This document shows, piece after piece, positions 1 to 6,145 of a stretch of DNA of 7,346 bases. The stretch lies in NCBI GenBank assembly GCA_036278455.1, contig DASULB010000470.1:1-7346 (forward strand), in the 5' to 3' direction. Within the stretch, counting starts at the first letter, position 1; each line of letters opens with the position of its first letter. The stretch is from FW021-bin31 sp036278455. GTDB lineage: Bacteria > Bacteroidota > Bacteroidia > Chitinophagales > Chitinophagaceae. The notes beneath the pieces are model-generated. The model was not told the DNA's origin, made no database searches, and worked only from the letters and a program-made list of their open reading frames with translations. The position numbers and the translations under genes are program-made.

Positions 1-327
1 ACAATCCTTTTTAATATAGAAAAATTATAGTAAATTTATAGTCGGTTAGCCTGTTATTATGGCAAGTTGCCGCGTTTAGAAGATCACTGTAACACTTCCC
101 TTGAAAACCCACCCGGGTGATTCCCGTGCTATCCTGTAGGCCATCATTAAAATCGAAAGAAAACATCAACCCCTACTGGTATCATGATCCCATATCATCA
201 TCCAGGCGACGAGGCCGCGTGGGTGACATTATCCATAAGACCAATGGCGCGAGAAGCAAAGCGGAAGGATATTTAACCAGGGCAGTTGAAATAAAAATGA
301 TCCAAGAAAGGTTAAAAAAACCTGGAT
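1..327. other. Non-coding upstream region of the NTT-HEAT gene
   Basis: No convincing gene is visible here. All three forward frames are closed by stops within the first 30 bases, so at most a tail of about ten codons of an upstream gene could be present. The first 45 bases are very AT-rich and hold an imperfect 11-bp tandem repeat. Two short perfect palindromes follow: GGCAAGTTGCC at 61-71 and CACCCGGGTG at 110-119. I found no full match to the Bacteroidota -7 element TAnnTTTG, so the promoter of the following gene is not located. An open frame at 117-371 starts with GTG, overlaps the next gene and resembles no family I know. Confidence 0.6.
21..42. repeat. Imperfect 11-bp tandem repeat in AT-rich DNA
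   Basis: AAAATTATAGT (21-31) is followed directly by AAATTTATAGT (32-42), matching at 10 of 11 positions. The period is about one helical turn. It could be a protein-binding site or an UP-like AT tract, but in DNA this AT-rich it may equally be chance. Confidence 0.4.
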
Positions 328-3069
328 ATGCAGGAGAAGTTATTAAGGTTACTGAACATCCGTCCGCATGAATCGGCACTCGTGAAAAAATTGTTTCTGG
401 TGCAATTCTTTCTGGTCATCGGAAGCGCCTTTCTATTTGTAACGGCGAACGCCATTTTTCTCTCCGCCTATCACATCATTGAACTGCCAAGGGCTTTCTT
501 ATTATCCGGGATATTTATATTGGCTTTCAATTGGGTTTACAGCAAGGCGGAGCATCGGGTCAATACCCGCCAATTGCTTAACGGGATCATCATTTTCAGC
601 GCGGTGGTGACCTTACTGATCGGTCTGGGACTTCTTTATACCACGCTGCCATGGATGCCTTATGTACTGTTGATCTGGTATAACATCGTATACCTTTTAA
701 CCGGTCTTGTCTTCTGGGGATTGGCCGCGATGCTCTTTAACGTAAGGGAAAGCAAGCGGCTTTTCACCATTATCGGTGCGGGGGATATTCCCGCAAAATT
801 ATTGGGTTATTTATCGGTTTCGATGCTGGCGCCCTATATCGGACTGGGAAACATGTTATGGATCGCCGTGGCATCTTTCATCATTGCGTTATTTTTCGGC
901 AGCCGCATATTTAATACCCCTCAGGTAACCGCGTTACAATCCGGGCCCAGACAACATACGGCTCCTCCGGCCGTTGGAAGGCCGTCCCGGCGAATAAGGC
1001 TATTTGGCTCGGATCTGATCCTTTATACCGCGGGGCTCTCCCTCATGACCTTTTTGGCACTCCTTTTAATTGACTTCACCTTTCTGGCGGAGGTCAAGGT
1101 AAAATATCATACCGATGTGGAACTGGCCTATTTTCTGGGTATCTTTTTCGCTGCGGGACGGATACTGGCCGTTCTGCTGAAAATCACCTTAAGCAGCAGG
1201 CTGATCAACCGTATCGGCCTGGCAGGCGCTTTATTGTTATCACCAGTCCTGTTATTGCTGTTTACCGTGGCGATCCTGTTTATTGCGCGTGCTGGCGTCG
1301 GTTTTCAGAGTTTCATCTACCTGTTCGGCATGATGGCATTGTTTACAGAAATACTAAAGGCTATTATACAGGAACCGGTGTTCCTGGTGTTATTCCAGCC
1401 GCTGAAGCTGCCGCTGCGGTTAAGGGGTCACGTGATCGCCAAGGGATATATGCTCGGCATCGCCATGATCGTCACGGGTGGCTTACTGGTGCTCTACCTG
1501 GCGCGCGTGCAGCAACCCTCCATACGTTTGTTCAGTTATGTACTGGCAGGCATCCTGTTGTTGTGGATAGCCATCGTCTTCCTGGTAAAGAAGCAGTACC
1601 TGGTCACCCTGCATGATGCCTTGAAAAGCGGCTTTTTTCGCGGAAATGAATTGTTCTTAAATGACAAAGCGATTACCGGCCTTCTAAAAAAGAAAACGGA
1701 AAGTAAAAAGCCTGCGGAAGTAATTTACGCCTTGAACCTGTTGGAAAAATCCGGATATGAAACCATAGATGCGCTGCTCACCCTGCAGCTGAAAAAGGAC
1801 AATGCCACCATCAGGCAATACGCGTTGACGAGGATAACAGAACGGAAGTACGCACCGGCGCTGGAGGCTATCGAAGCAGTCCTGTCCACTTCCGGGGACA
1901 GCAGTATCCGGGCGCAGTGCATCGGTGCCGTCAGCCTGCTATGCGCAGACTCGAGGGACAAACTGCAACCTTACCTGGATGCTGCCGATATGCATTGTAA
2001 GCGCGCGGCCATCATCGGGTTATTGCGCAGTGGCGATCTGGAAGGATTGTTGCTCGCGGGTAACCGCTTGCTGGAATTTATTTACTCCCCCAAAGCTACC
2101 GAAAGGATCATGGGCGCGGAAATCATCGGCGCGACGGGGGAAAAAGGGTTCTACCGCACCTTAATAAAATTAATGGGAGACCAAAACATCGGCGTGCAAA
2201 AAAAAGCTATTGGCTCCGCCGGCAAGATCTTTCACGAGTCATTGTTACCACCCTTAACGGAAAAACTAAAACAACATGAAACGGTGAGGGAGGCCACTTT
2301 AGCTTTAACCCATTATGGCGATCCGGCACTGGCATTCTATAAAAAAACTATCGCAAACGAAGCGCTGCTGGCTCCTTTTATCCGGATCGCAGGGGGCATC
2401 AATACGCCCCTGGCAGAAAGCTTTCTAACAGAAAAACTTTTTGGGGATTCCGCCAATAGAACGCTTGTGATCGACAAGTTATGGGAGAAGAAATACAGGG
2501 CGGCGAGCGCGGCTAAAAAACAATTATTACACCTTGTTCATACTGAGCTGGACCACGCCAGGAAAATCATTTATTATGAAAACGGGTTAGGTCTAAGCGC
2601 CCACTATGCCACCCTCAAAAAGGCGCTCGGGTCGGAACTGGATATAAGGGTCGCCAATACCTTTAAGTTACTTTCCTTTATATATGACAGTCACAAGATC
2701 AACGGTGCCATGAATGTCCTTATCCTGAAAGGAAATCAAAAGGCTTCCAATGCATTGGAAATGCTCGAGATGATCATCCCGCGGGATATTTTCCGTAAGA
2801 TCACCTTTCTTGTTGAAACCACCCGCCAACAAGGATATAAAGTGAAAAAGAAGGACAAAGAGCGTAACTTACAGGACATCTTAAAAGAGATCATTCAACC
2901 CAAAATGTATTTTTTTAATAATTGGACGAAAGCCGTGGCAGTCTCCTTAATCGGTCAACTAAACGACCCGGCGCTTTTAGCCTATATAAGGCAGCTCCGG
3001 TTTCCGGCCAGTGCCTTTATCATTGAAGAGACCAGGTTATATGTGCTTTCAAATGTAAAACAACCGTGA
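328..3069 (+). CDS. NTT (ATP/ADP translocase)-like membrane protein with HEAT-repeat domain
   Basis: A 913-residue two-part protein. Residues about 20-425 hold roughly 12 hydrophobic helices (about 21-45, 55-72, 84-104, 109-135, 145-170, 175-191, then 228-253, 265-288, 296-320, 327-345, 367-391, 403-423), split six and six by a hydrophilic linker at 192-225. This is the layout of the NTT/MFS fold. Residues about 445-720 are soluble and made of short amphipathic helix pairs, as in HEAT/Armadillo scaffolds. The C-terminal part has a conserved-looking block, 772-818, containing SNALEMLEMIIP. The family is known from parasite ATP/ADP exchangers, but HEAT-fused members occur in free-living bacteria and their substrate is not settled, so ATP/ADP exchange should not be assumed. 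The first ATG after an in-frame TAA (313-315) is at 328; there is no clear ribosome binding site. It is probably co-transcribed with the cNMP gene four bases downstream. Confidence 0.85.
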   Translation: MQEKLLRLLNIRPHESALVKKLFLVQFFLVIGSAFLFVTANAIFLSAYHIIELPRAFLLSGIFILAFNWVYSKAEHRVNTRQLLNGIIIFSAVVTLLIGLGLLYTTLPWMPYVLLIWYNIVYLLTGLVFWGLAAMLFNVRESKRLFTIIGAGDIPAKLLGYLSVSMLAPYIGLGNMLWIAVASFIIALFFGSRIFNTPQVTALQSGPRQHTAPPAVGRPSRRIRLFGSDLILYTAGLSLMTFLALLLIDFTFLAEVKVKYHTDVELAYFLGIFFAAGRILAVLLKITLSSRLINRIGLAGALLLSPVLLLLFTVAILFIARAGVGFQSFIYLFGMMALFTEILKAIIQEPVFLVLFQPLKLPLRLRGHVIAKGYMLGIAMIVTGGLLVLYLARVQQPSIRLFSYVLAGILLLWIAIVFLVKKQYLVTLHDALKSGFFRGNELFLNDKAITGLLKKKTESKKPAEVIYALNLLEKSGYETIDALLTLQLKKDNATIRQYALTRITERKYAPALEAIEAVLSTSGDSSIRAQCIGAVSLLCADSRDKLQPYLDAADMHCKRAAIIGLLRSGDLEGLLLAGNRLLEFIYSPKATERIMGAEIIGATGEKGFYRTLIKLMGDQNIGVQKKAIGSAGKIFHESLLPPLTEKLKQHETVREATLALTHYGDPALAFYKKTIANEALLAPFIRIAGGINTPLAESFLTEKLFGDSANRTLVIDKLWEKKYRAASAAKKQLLHLVHTELDHARKIIYYENGLGLSAHYATLKKALGSELDIRVANTFKLLSFIYDSHKINGAMNVLILKGNQKASNALEMLEMIIPRDIFRKITFLVETTRQQGYKVKKKDKERNLQDILKEIIQPKMYFFNNWTKAVAVSLIGQLNDPALLAYIRQLRFPASAFIIEETRLYVLSNVKQP

Positions 3070-3073
3070 TCAG

Positions 3074-3526
3074 ATGTTATTAATTGAGAAGGTTTTATTG
3101 CTAAAAACAACCGATATCTTCCAGGAAACACCGGAACCTGATTTAATTGATACCGCTTCCATCGCCGAGGAGATCCAACTTGATGCGGGGATGGCGATCT
3201 TCGCCAAGGGCGATATCGGAAGCTGTATGTATGTGATCCATACCGGCAGCGTACGCATCCATGACGGAGAGCACCTGCTGGCGGTACTTAAGGAAAATGA
3301 CATCTTTGGTGAATTGTCGCTCCTGGACGCGGAAACCCGGTCCGCAAGCGCTACCTGCGCGGAGGATTGCCTGTTATTAAAATTAGACCAGGAGCCTTTT
3401 TACGAGATCCTCGCGGGCAATGCCAATGTGCTGAAGGGCATTTTAAAGACCCTGTCCAGAAGGTTGAGGATTTTGGATGAAAAATCCACCTCTTTACAGG
3501 CTTCTCTCAATGATCATCTGCCGTGA
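3074..3526 (+). CDS. Stand-alone cyclic-nucleotide-binding domain protein
   Basis: A 150-residue protein that is almost entirely one CRP/CAP-type cNMP-binding beta-roll: an N-terminal helix (IEKVLLLKTTDIF), the strand-turn block AIFAKGDIGSCMYVIHTGSV (residues 41-60) and a phosphate-binding cassette FGELSLLD...RSASAT at 78-93. Glu80 and Arg89, the cassette residues that contact the ribose and cyclic phosphate in this fold, are both present, so ligand binding is plausible. The C-helix (about 116-137) ends the domain. There is no helix-turn-helix, kinase or cyclase, so it is not a transcription factor of CRP type. Its ATG lies four bases after the TGA of the NTT-HEAT gene in a different frame, with no ribosome binding site, which suggests translational coupling. 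It is most likely a soluble sensor subunit of that membrane protein. Whether it binds cAMP, cGMP or another ligand cannot be read from the sequence. Confidence 0.9.
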   Translation: MLLIEKVLLLKTTDIFQETPEPDLIDTASIAEEIQLDAGMAIFAKGDIGSCMYVIHTGSVRIHDGEHLLAVLKENDIFGELSLLDAETRSASATCAEDCLLLKLDQEPFYEILAGNANVLKGILKTLSRRLRILDEKSTSLQASLNDHLP

Positions 3527-4122
3527 CCATCTGCTTTGAGCCTTTCCCTGATGGCGGCTAAATGCATTAACTTCCCGTTCCGGCGCAGCCCGATGGAGGT
3601 TTTGGTAAAATAATGATGGGTTTCCAGGAATCGCACCTGAATTTCATTCCACTGCCTTTCACCGGTTAGAAAATGAAACGATAATAATTCTTTGTACAAG
3701 GTCCTGGAAATGGGATAAAAATCATCGCGCCCCAGATAATCAAGGTCTGCATCACAAAGTATTTCTTCCAAATGGTTTGCGGGGTCCTGCGGAACCCGTG
3801 TCGCCCGGATCAGTCCCAGGATGATGTCCAGCTGGCGGGGCGTAATGCCAAAACGGGGCAGATCCTCCTTTGCGATGTCACAACTTTTCTCTTCATGCCC
3901 GGTGTAGACAAACAAAAATCCCGCGTCGTGGTACAACGCCGAGACCTTTAACAAAAATAACGGTTCCTGATCGGTTATCCCTTCAGACAGGGCTATTCTT
4001 TCTGCCTGCTTCAGTACATCCTTTACATGGTGGATGGTATGGTAAGTCAGTCTCTCACCAAGGCCTTGTTCTAATTTCTTAAGGATGTGGTTTTTGATCC
4101 GGGGAAAGGTTTCACTAAACAT
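3514..4122 (-). CDS. HD-domain metal-dependent phosphohydrolase
   Basis: A 202-residue cytosolic protein with the HD-superfamily metal-binding pattern: histidines at 28, 31 and 32 (YHTIHHVKDV), the HD pair at 65-66 (ALYHDAGF), His76 in GHEEKS, and an acidic cluster at 124-128 (CDADLDYLG). These are the H...HD...D ligands that hold the catalytic divalent metals. The overall form resembles the small HD phosphohydrolases common in Bacteroidota, whose substrates are mostly unknown; nucleotides or cyclic nucleotides are typical of the superfamily. No GGDEF, EAL, RelA/SpoT synthetase or receiver domain is attached. The start at 4122 is the first ATG after an in-frame stop (4156-4158 on this strand). 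Its 3' end overlaps the 3' end of the cNMP gene by 13 bp in convergent orientation. A functional tie to the cNMP protein is inferred from adjacency only. Confidence 0.86.
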   Translation of the reverse strand: MFSETFPRIKNHILKKLEQGLGERLTYHTIHHVKDVLKQAERIALSEGITDQEPLFLLKVSALYHDAGFLFVYTGHEEKSCDIAKEDLPRFGITPRQLDIILGLIRATRVPQDPANHLEEILCDADLDYLGRDDFYPISRTLYKELLSFHFLTGERQWNEIQVRFLETHHYFTKTSIGLRRNGKLMHLAAIRERLKADGHGR

Positions 4123-4471
4123 TAAAACCAGTTGTGATTTGAAAAGAAGAGCGCCTCAAAGTAAAATCCTGATAATCATAAAGGTAAAAATATAATTTAA
4201 TATTCTTACCTCTTTTTCAAAGGCAGGATCTTTAAAAAAGAATGTATCCACCGAAAGAATCGGACGCGTTTTTGTATCCTTGACACGCAAACGGGATGCC
4301 CATGAATGATGATGTCAACCGGGCTCCGCCTGACGGCAAACAACTTCACCAAACGGGGCAAGGCATACGGCGCGGTGTCCTTTAAGACCGGGACCCATTT
4401 TATCCCACCCGGTTGAAACGGCACAAAACGCTCCTGCATTTCCCCGGAAAGCCTGAACGGCCACCACAAAA

Positions 4472-4510
4472 CCACAGCAGCAGAATGCATTTATTTGCTG
4501 CTGCCTGTGG
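4472..4510. promoter_or_regulatory. Strong inverted repeat upstream of the permease promoter
   Basis: The arms CCACAGCAGCAG (4472-4483) and CTGCTGCCTGTGG (4498-4510) pair over 12 bp with a single bulged C and a 14-base AT-rich loop. The right arm runs into a second short dyad, GGAAATTTTCC (4509-4519). The structure ends 11 bp before the TATGTTTG element, placing it over the expected -33 and upstream promoter region, so an operator is the best guess. It would lie upstream of the transcription start, which argues against a riboswitch or attenuator for the permease. On the minus strand the stem is followed by TTTT, but no minus-strand gene ends nearby that would need a terminator. Confidence 0.55.
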
Positions 4511-4521
4511 AAATTTTCCGT

Positions 4522-4529
4522 TATGTTTG
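4522..4529 (+). promoter_or_regulatory. Bacteroidota-type -7 promoter element for the permease
   Basis: TATGTTTG matches the Bacteroidota consensus TAnnTTTG at every fixed position and lies 50 bp before the permease ATG, giving an expected leader of about 45 bases. A TTTG at 4494-4497 could serve as the -33 element, but the 24-base spacing is slightly longer than the usual 17-23, so the -33 assignment is weak. Confidence 0.6.
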
Positions 4530-4579
4530 TTAAACTGTTCCCCCGCATGATGTCCTGTAAACACTGACTGATCTATCCC

Positions 4580-6040
4580 ATGCAAGAAGCCGCCCGGTTA
4601 GCTGATCCGACAAAGATACCCCTCAGACGGGTGGTGGGCCTGTCTACGGCCATATTGCTCGTGGCAGGAAACATCATCGGCACCGGTGTATTCAAAAAGA
4701 TCGTTCCCATGGCGGCGACTGGATTGAGCGGCAGTGGCATCCTGCTCGCGTGGCTCGTGGCAGGCGTCATCACCTTGTTTGGCGCTTTTACCATGGCCGG
4801 GCTGGCGAAGACGACGACCGCTTCGGGCGGTCTCTATGAATACATGCGGCTTACTTTCGGCAGGTTCGCCGGCTTTATTTTAGGCTGGACCGGTTTCAGC
4901 ATTTCCCTGTCAGGATCCATCGCTGCGATCGGCTTTATTTTCTCCCAGTCAGTCAATTCCCTGGTCAGGCTTCCCGATCCTTTAAGCCGCTGGTCGTCTG
5001 TTTCAATAGGCAATTTTATTCATCCTTTCGACAGCTCCGGTGTCAAGTTTTTTACCATCGCCACCATCGCGGTTTTAACCTGGTTCAATTACCGCGGTGT
5101 CAAAAACGGAACCTGGCTGAATAACATTGTGACAAGTTTAAAGATCCTGGGCATCCTGCTACTCATCATAGTGGGATTGCTCTTTGCTGTTCCCGCCGGC
5201 GGCATGGCATCCCTGCCGGCCGCCCCGGTGGATCTCAGGCAGGCCGGATCCTTCAGCGCCTTTTTTGCGGCCGCACTCAGCGCCTTTTGGGCCTATGACG
5301 GATTTACAAATGTCACCTACATCACCGGGGAGATCAAACGTCCGAAACGCAACCTGCCCATTGCGATCATCGGCGGCGTGTGCATCGTCATCCTGCTCTA
5401 CCTGCTGATCAATTACGCTTACATGAAAGCCGTTCCCGCCAGCCGGTTGGCGGCACTCGGGGAAAACAGCATCGCCGCCGTGTTTATCGCAGGAAAGACG
5501 ATGGGCGGTACAGGTGTCATCCTGATCTCCCTTTTGATCATGCTGAGCGCCTTCGGGACCCTGAATGTCATCATCCTGTTTTACGCCAGGTTATATTACC
5601 GGATGGCGCAGGAGAAGATGTTTTTCAGGGCTGCCGCCAAAGTACATCCGGTCTTCAGGACACCCTATGTATCCCTTGTTTATTCCATGATATGGAGCAT
5701 GGTACTGGTCATTTCCGGCACATTTGACCTGCTGACGGACATGAGCGTTTTTGTAAGTTTTATTTTCTATGCGCTGCTGGCCATGGGGCTGATCAAGTTA
5801 AAAAGAAGAAAAGTAATCACCGGTAAAATACCAGGGTATCCCTGGGCGCCGGTAATCTTTATTCTTTTTACCCTGGCTTTAAGTATCAACACCCTGATCA
5901 CCCGCCCGAAATTGTCTTTCACCGGACTGGGGCTCGTGGCCATCGGCGTACCTTTTTATTTCTATTTCAAATGGAGATACGCCGCATTGCCCACCTTGCA
6001 GGAGCAGAACGATCCCGGCGAAAAGGACATCACTCACTAA
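4580..6040 (+). CDS. APC-superfamily amino acid permease
   Basis: A 486-residue inner-membrane protein with about 12 hydrophobic helices, the normal length for bacterial APC transporters. Helix 1 carries the unwound substrate-binding motif GNIIGTGVF (residues 30-38). Helix 6 and the following loop carry the family signature FWAYDGFTNVTYITGEI, then KRPKRNLP (236-260), closest in style to the LAT-type (2.A.3.8) amino acid transporters and their prokaryotic relatives. HPVFRTPYVSL (356-366) is the conserved loop before helix 9 or 10. Family members move neutral or other amino acids by proton symport or exchange; the substrate here cannot be assigned. The ATG at 4580 is the first start after an in-frame TGA (4565-4567), and no Shine-Dalgarno sequence precedes it. 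It has its own promoter candidate and appears to be a single-gene unit, as the next gene also has its own -7 element. Confidence 0.93.
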   Translation: MQEAARLADPTKIPLRRVVGLSTAILLVAGNIIGTGVFKKIVPMAATGLSGSGILLAWLVAGVITLFGAFTMAGLAKTTTASGGLYEYMRLTFGRFAGFILGWTGFSISLSGSIAAIGFIFSQSVNSLVRLPDPLSRWSSVSIGNFIHPFDSSGVKFFTIATIAVLTWFNYRGVKNGTWLNNIVTSLKILGILLLIIVGLLFAVPAGGMASLPAAPVDLRQAGSFSAFFAAALSAFWAYDGFTNVTYITGEIKRPKRNLPIAIIGGVCIVILLYLLINYAYMKAVPASRLAALGENSIAAVFIAGKTMGGTGVILISLLIMLSAFGTLNVIILFYARLYYRMAQEKMFFRAAAKVHPVFRTPYVSLVYSMIWSMVLVISGTFDLLTDMSVFVSFIFYALLAMGLIKLKRRKVITGKIPGYPWAPVIFILFTLALSINTLITRPKLSFTGLGLVAIGVPFYFYFKWRYAALPTLQEQNDPGEKDITH

Positions 6041-6068
6041 GCCACCGGCAACCTGTAACCGGAAAGTC

Positions 6069-6078
6069 CGTTTAAACG
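6069..6078. promoter_or_regulatory. Palindrome upstream of the surface-protein promoter
   Basis: CGTTTAAACG is a perfect 10-bp palindrome; flanking AGT (6065-6067) and ACT (6079-6081) extend it if one C is skipped. Its centre lies about 20 bp upstream of the -7 element at 6093, where the -33 contact is expected. A repressor or activator site is possible; there is no loop or T-tract, so it is not a convincing terminator for the permease. Confidence 0.35.
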
Positions 6079-6092
6079 ACTAAAAAGAACAT

Positions 6093-6100
6093 TAACTTTG
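6093..6100 (+). promoter_or_regulatory. Bacteroidota-type -7 promoter element for the surface protein
   Basis: TAACTTTG is an exact match to TAnnTTTG. It is 45 bp before the ATG at 6146, so transcription would start at about 6105-6108. No clear -33 TTG lies at the right distance; the palindrome at 6069-6078 occupies that place instead. Confidence 0.6.
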
Positions 6101-6145
6101 GCTGTGCCTTATCTTCGTCCCCGCCGGCTTACCTGTTTAAAAAAA

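Larger units (their letters stand above)
4123..4579. other. Intergenic region between HD gene and permease
   Basis: This 457-bp stretch separates two divergently transcribed genes. Positions about 4160-4260 are AT-rich. Positions about 4260-4470 are more GC-rich, with a composition like that of the neighbouring genes, but no open frame there resembles a known family. The largest, on the minus strand at 4206-4490 (94 codons), is rich in Arg, Trp and Pro and lacks recognisable motifs; a small plus-strand frame of about 37 codons from about 4306 is equally unfamiliar. A decayed gene or a structured RNA cannot be excluded. The last 110 bases hold the inverted repeat and the -7 element described separately. 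Confidence 0.5.

Noticed and set aside
117..371. 84-codon open frame upstream of the NTT-HEAT gene
   Set aside because: It begins with GTG, overlaps the well-supported next gene by 44 bp in another frame, has no family resemblance and a low-complexity basic composition.
3060..3080. Frameshift breaking a single NTT-HEAT-cNMP gene
   Set aside because: The downstream gene has its own ATG exactly at the domain start and the upstream protein ends in a complete helical region, so two intact genes are more likely; kept only as an alternative.
4157..4164. Possible -7 element (TTACTTTG, minus strand) for the HD gene
   Set aside because: It misses the conserved A of TAnnTTTG and has no -33 partner at the right distance; the promoter of the HD gene remains unassigned.
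4206..4490. 94-codon minus-strand frame in the permease upstream gap
   Set aside because: No recognisable motif, unusual composition rich in Arg, Pro and Trp, start codon inside the loop of the inverted repeat, and two other minus-strand frames overlap it. Nothing favours it as a gene.
4472..4510. Inverted repeat read as a minus-strand intrinsic terminator
   Set aside because: TTTT follows the stem on the minus strand, but the tract is short and broken by G, and no minus-strand gene ends upstream of it.
5184..5727. Plus-strand frames inside the permease (5184-5408 and 5380-5727)
   Set aside because: They are alternative-frame readings of the strongly supported permease, rich in Pro, Arg, His and Ser as expected for shadow translation.
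6044..6060. CCGG...CCGG pairing after the permease stop as a terminator
   Set aside because: Only four base pairs with a 10-base loop and no T-tract after it.
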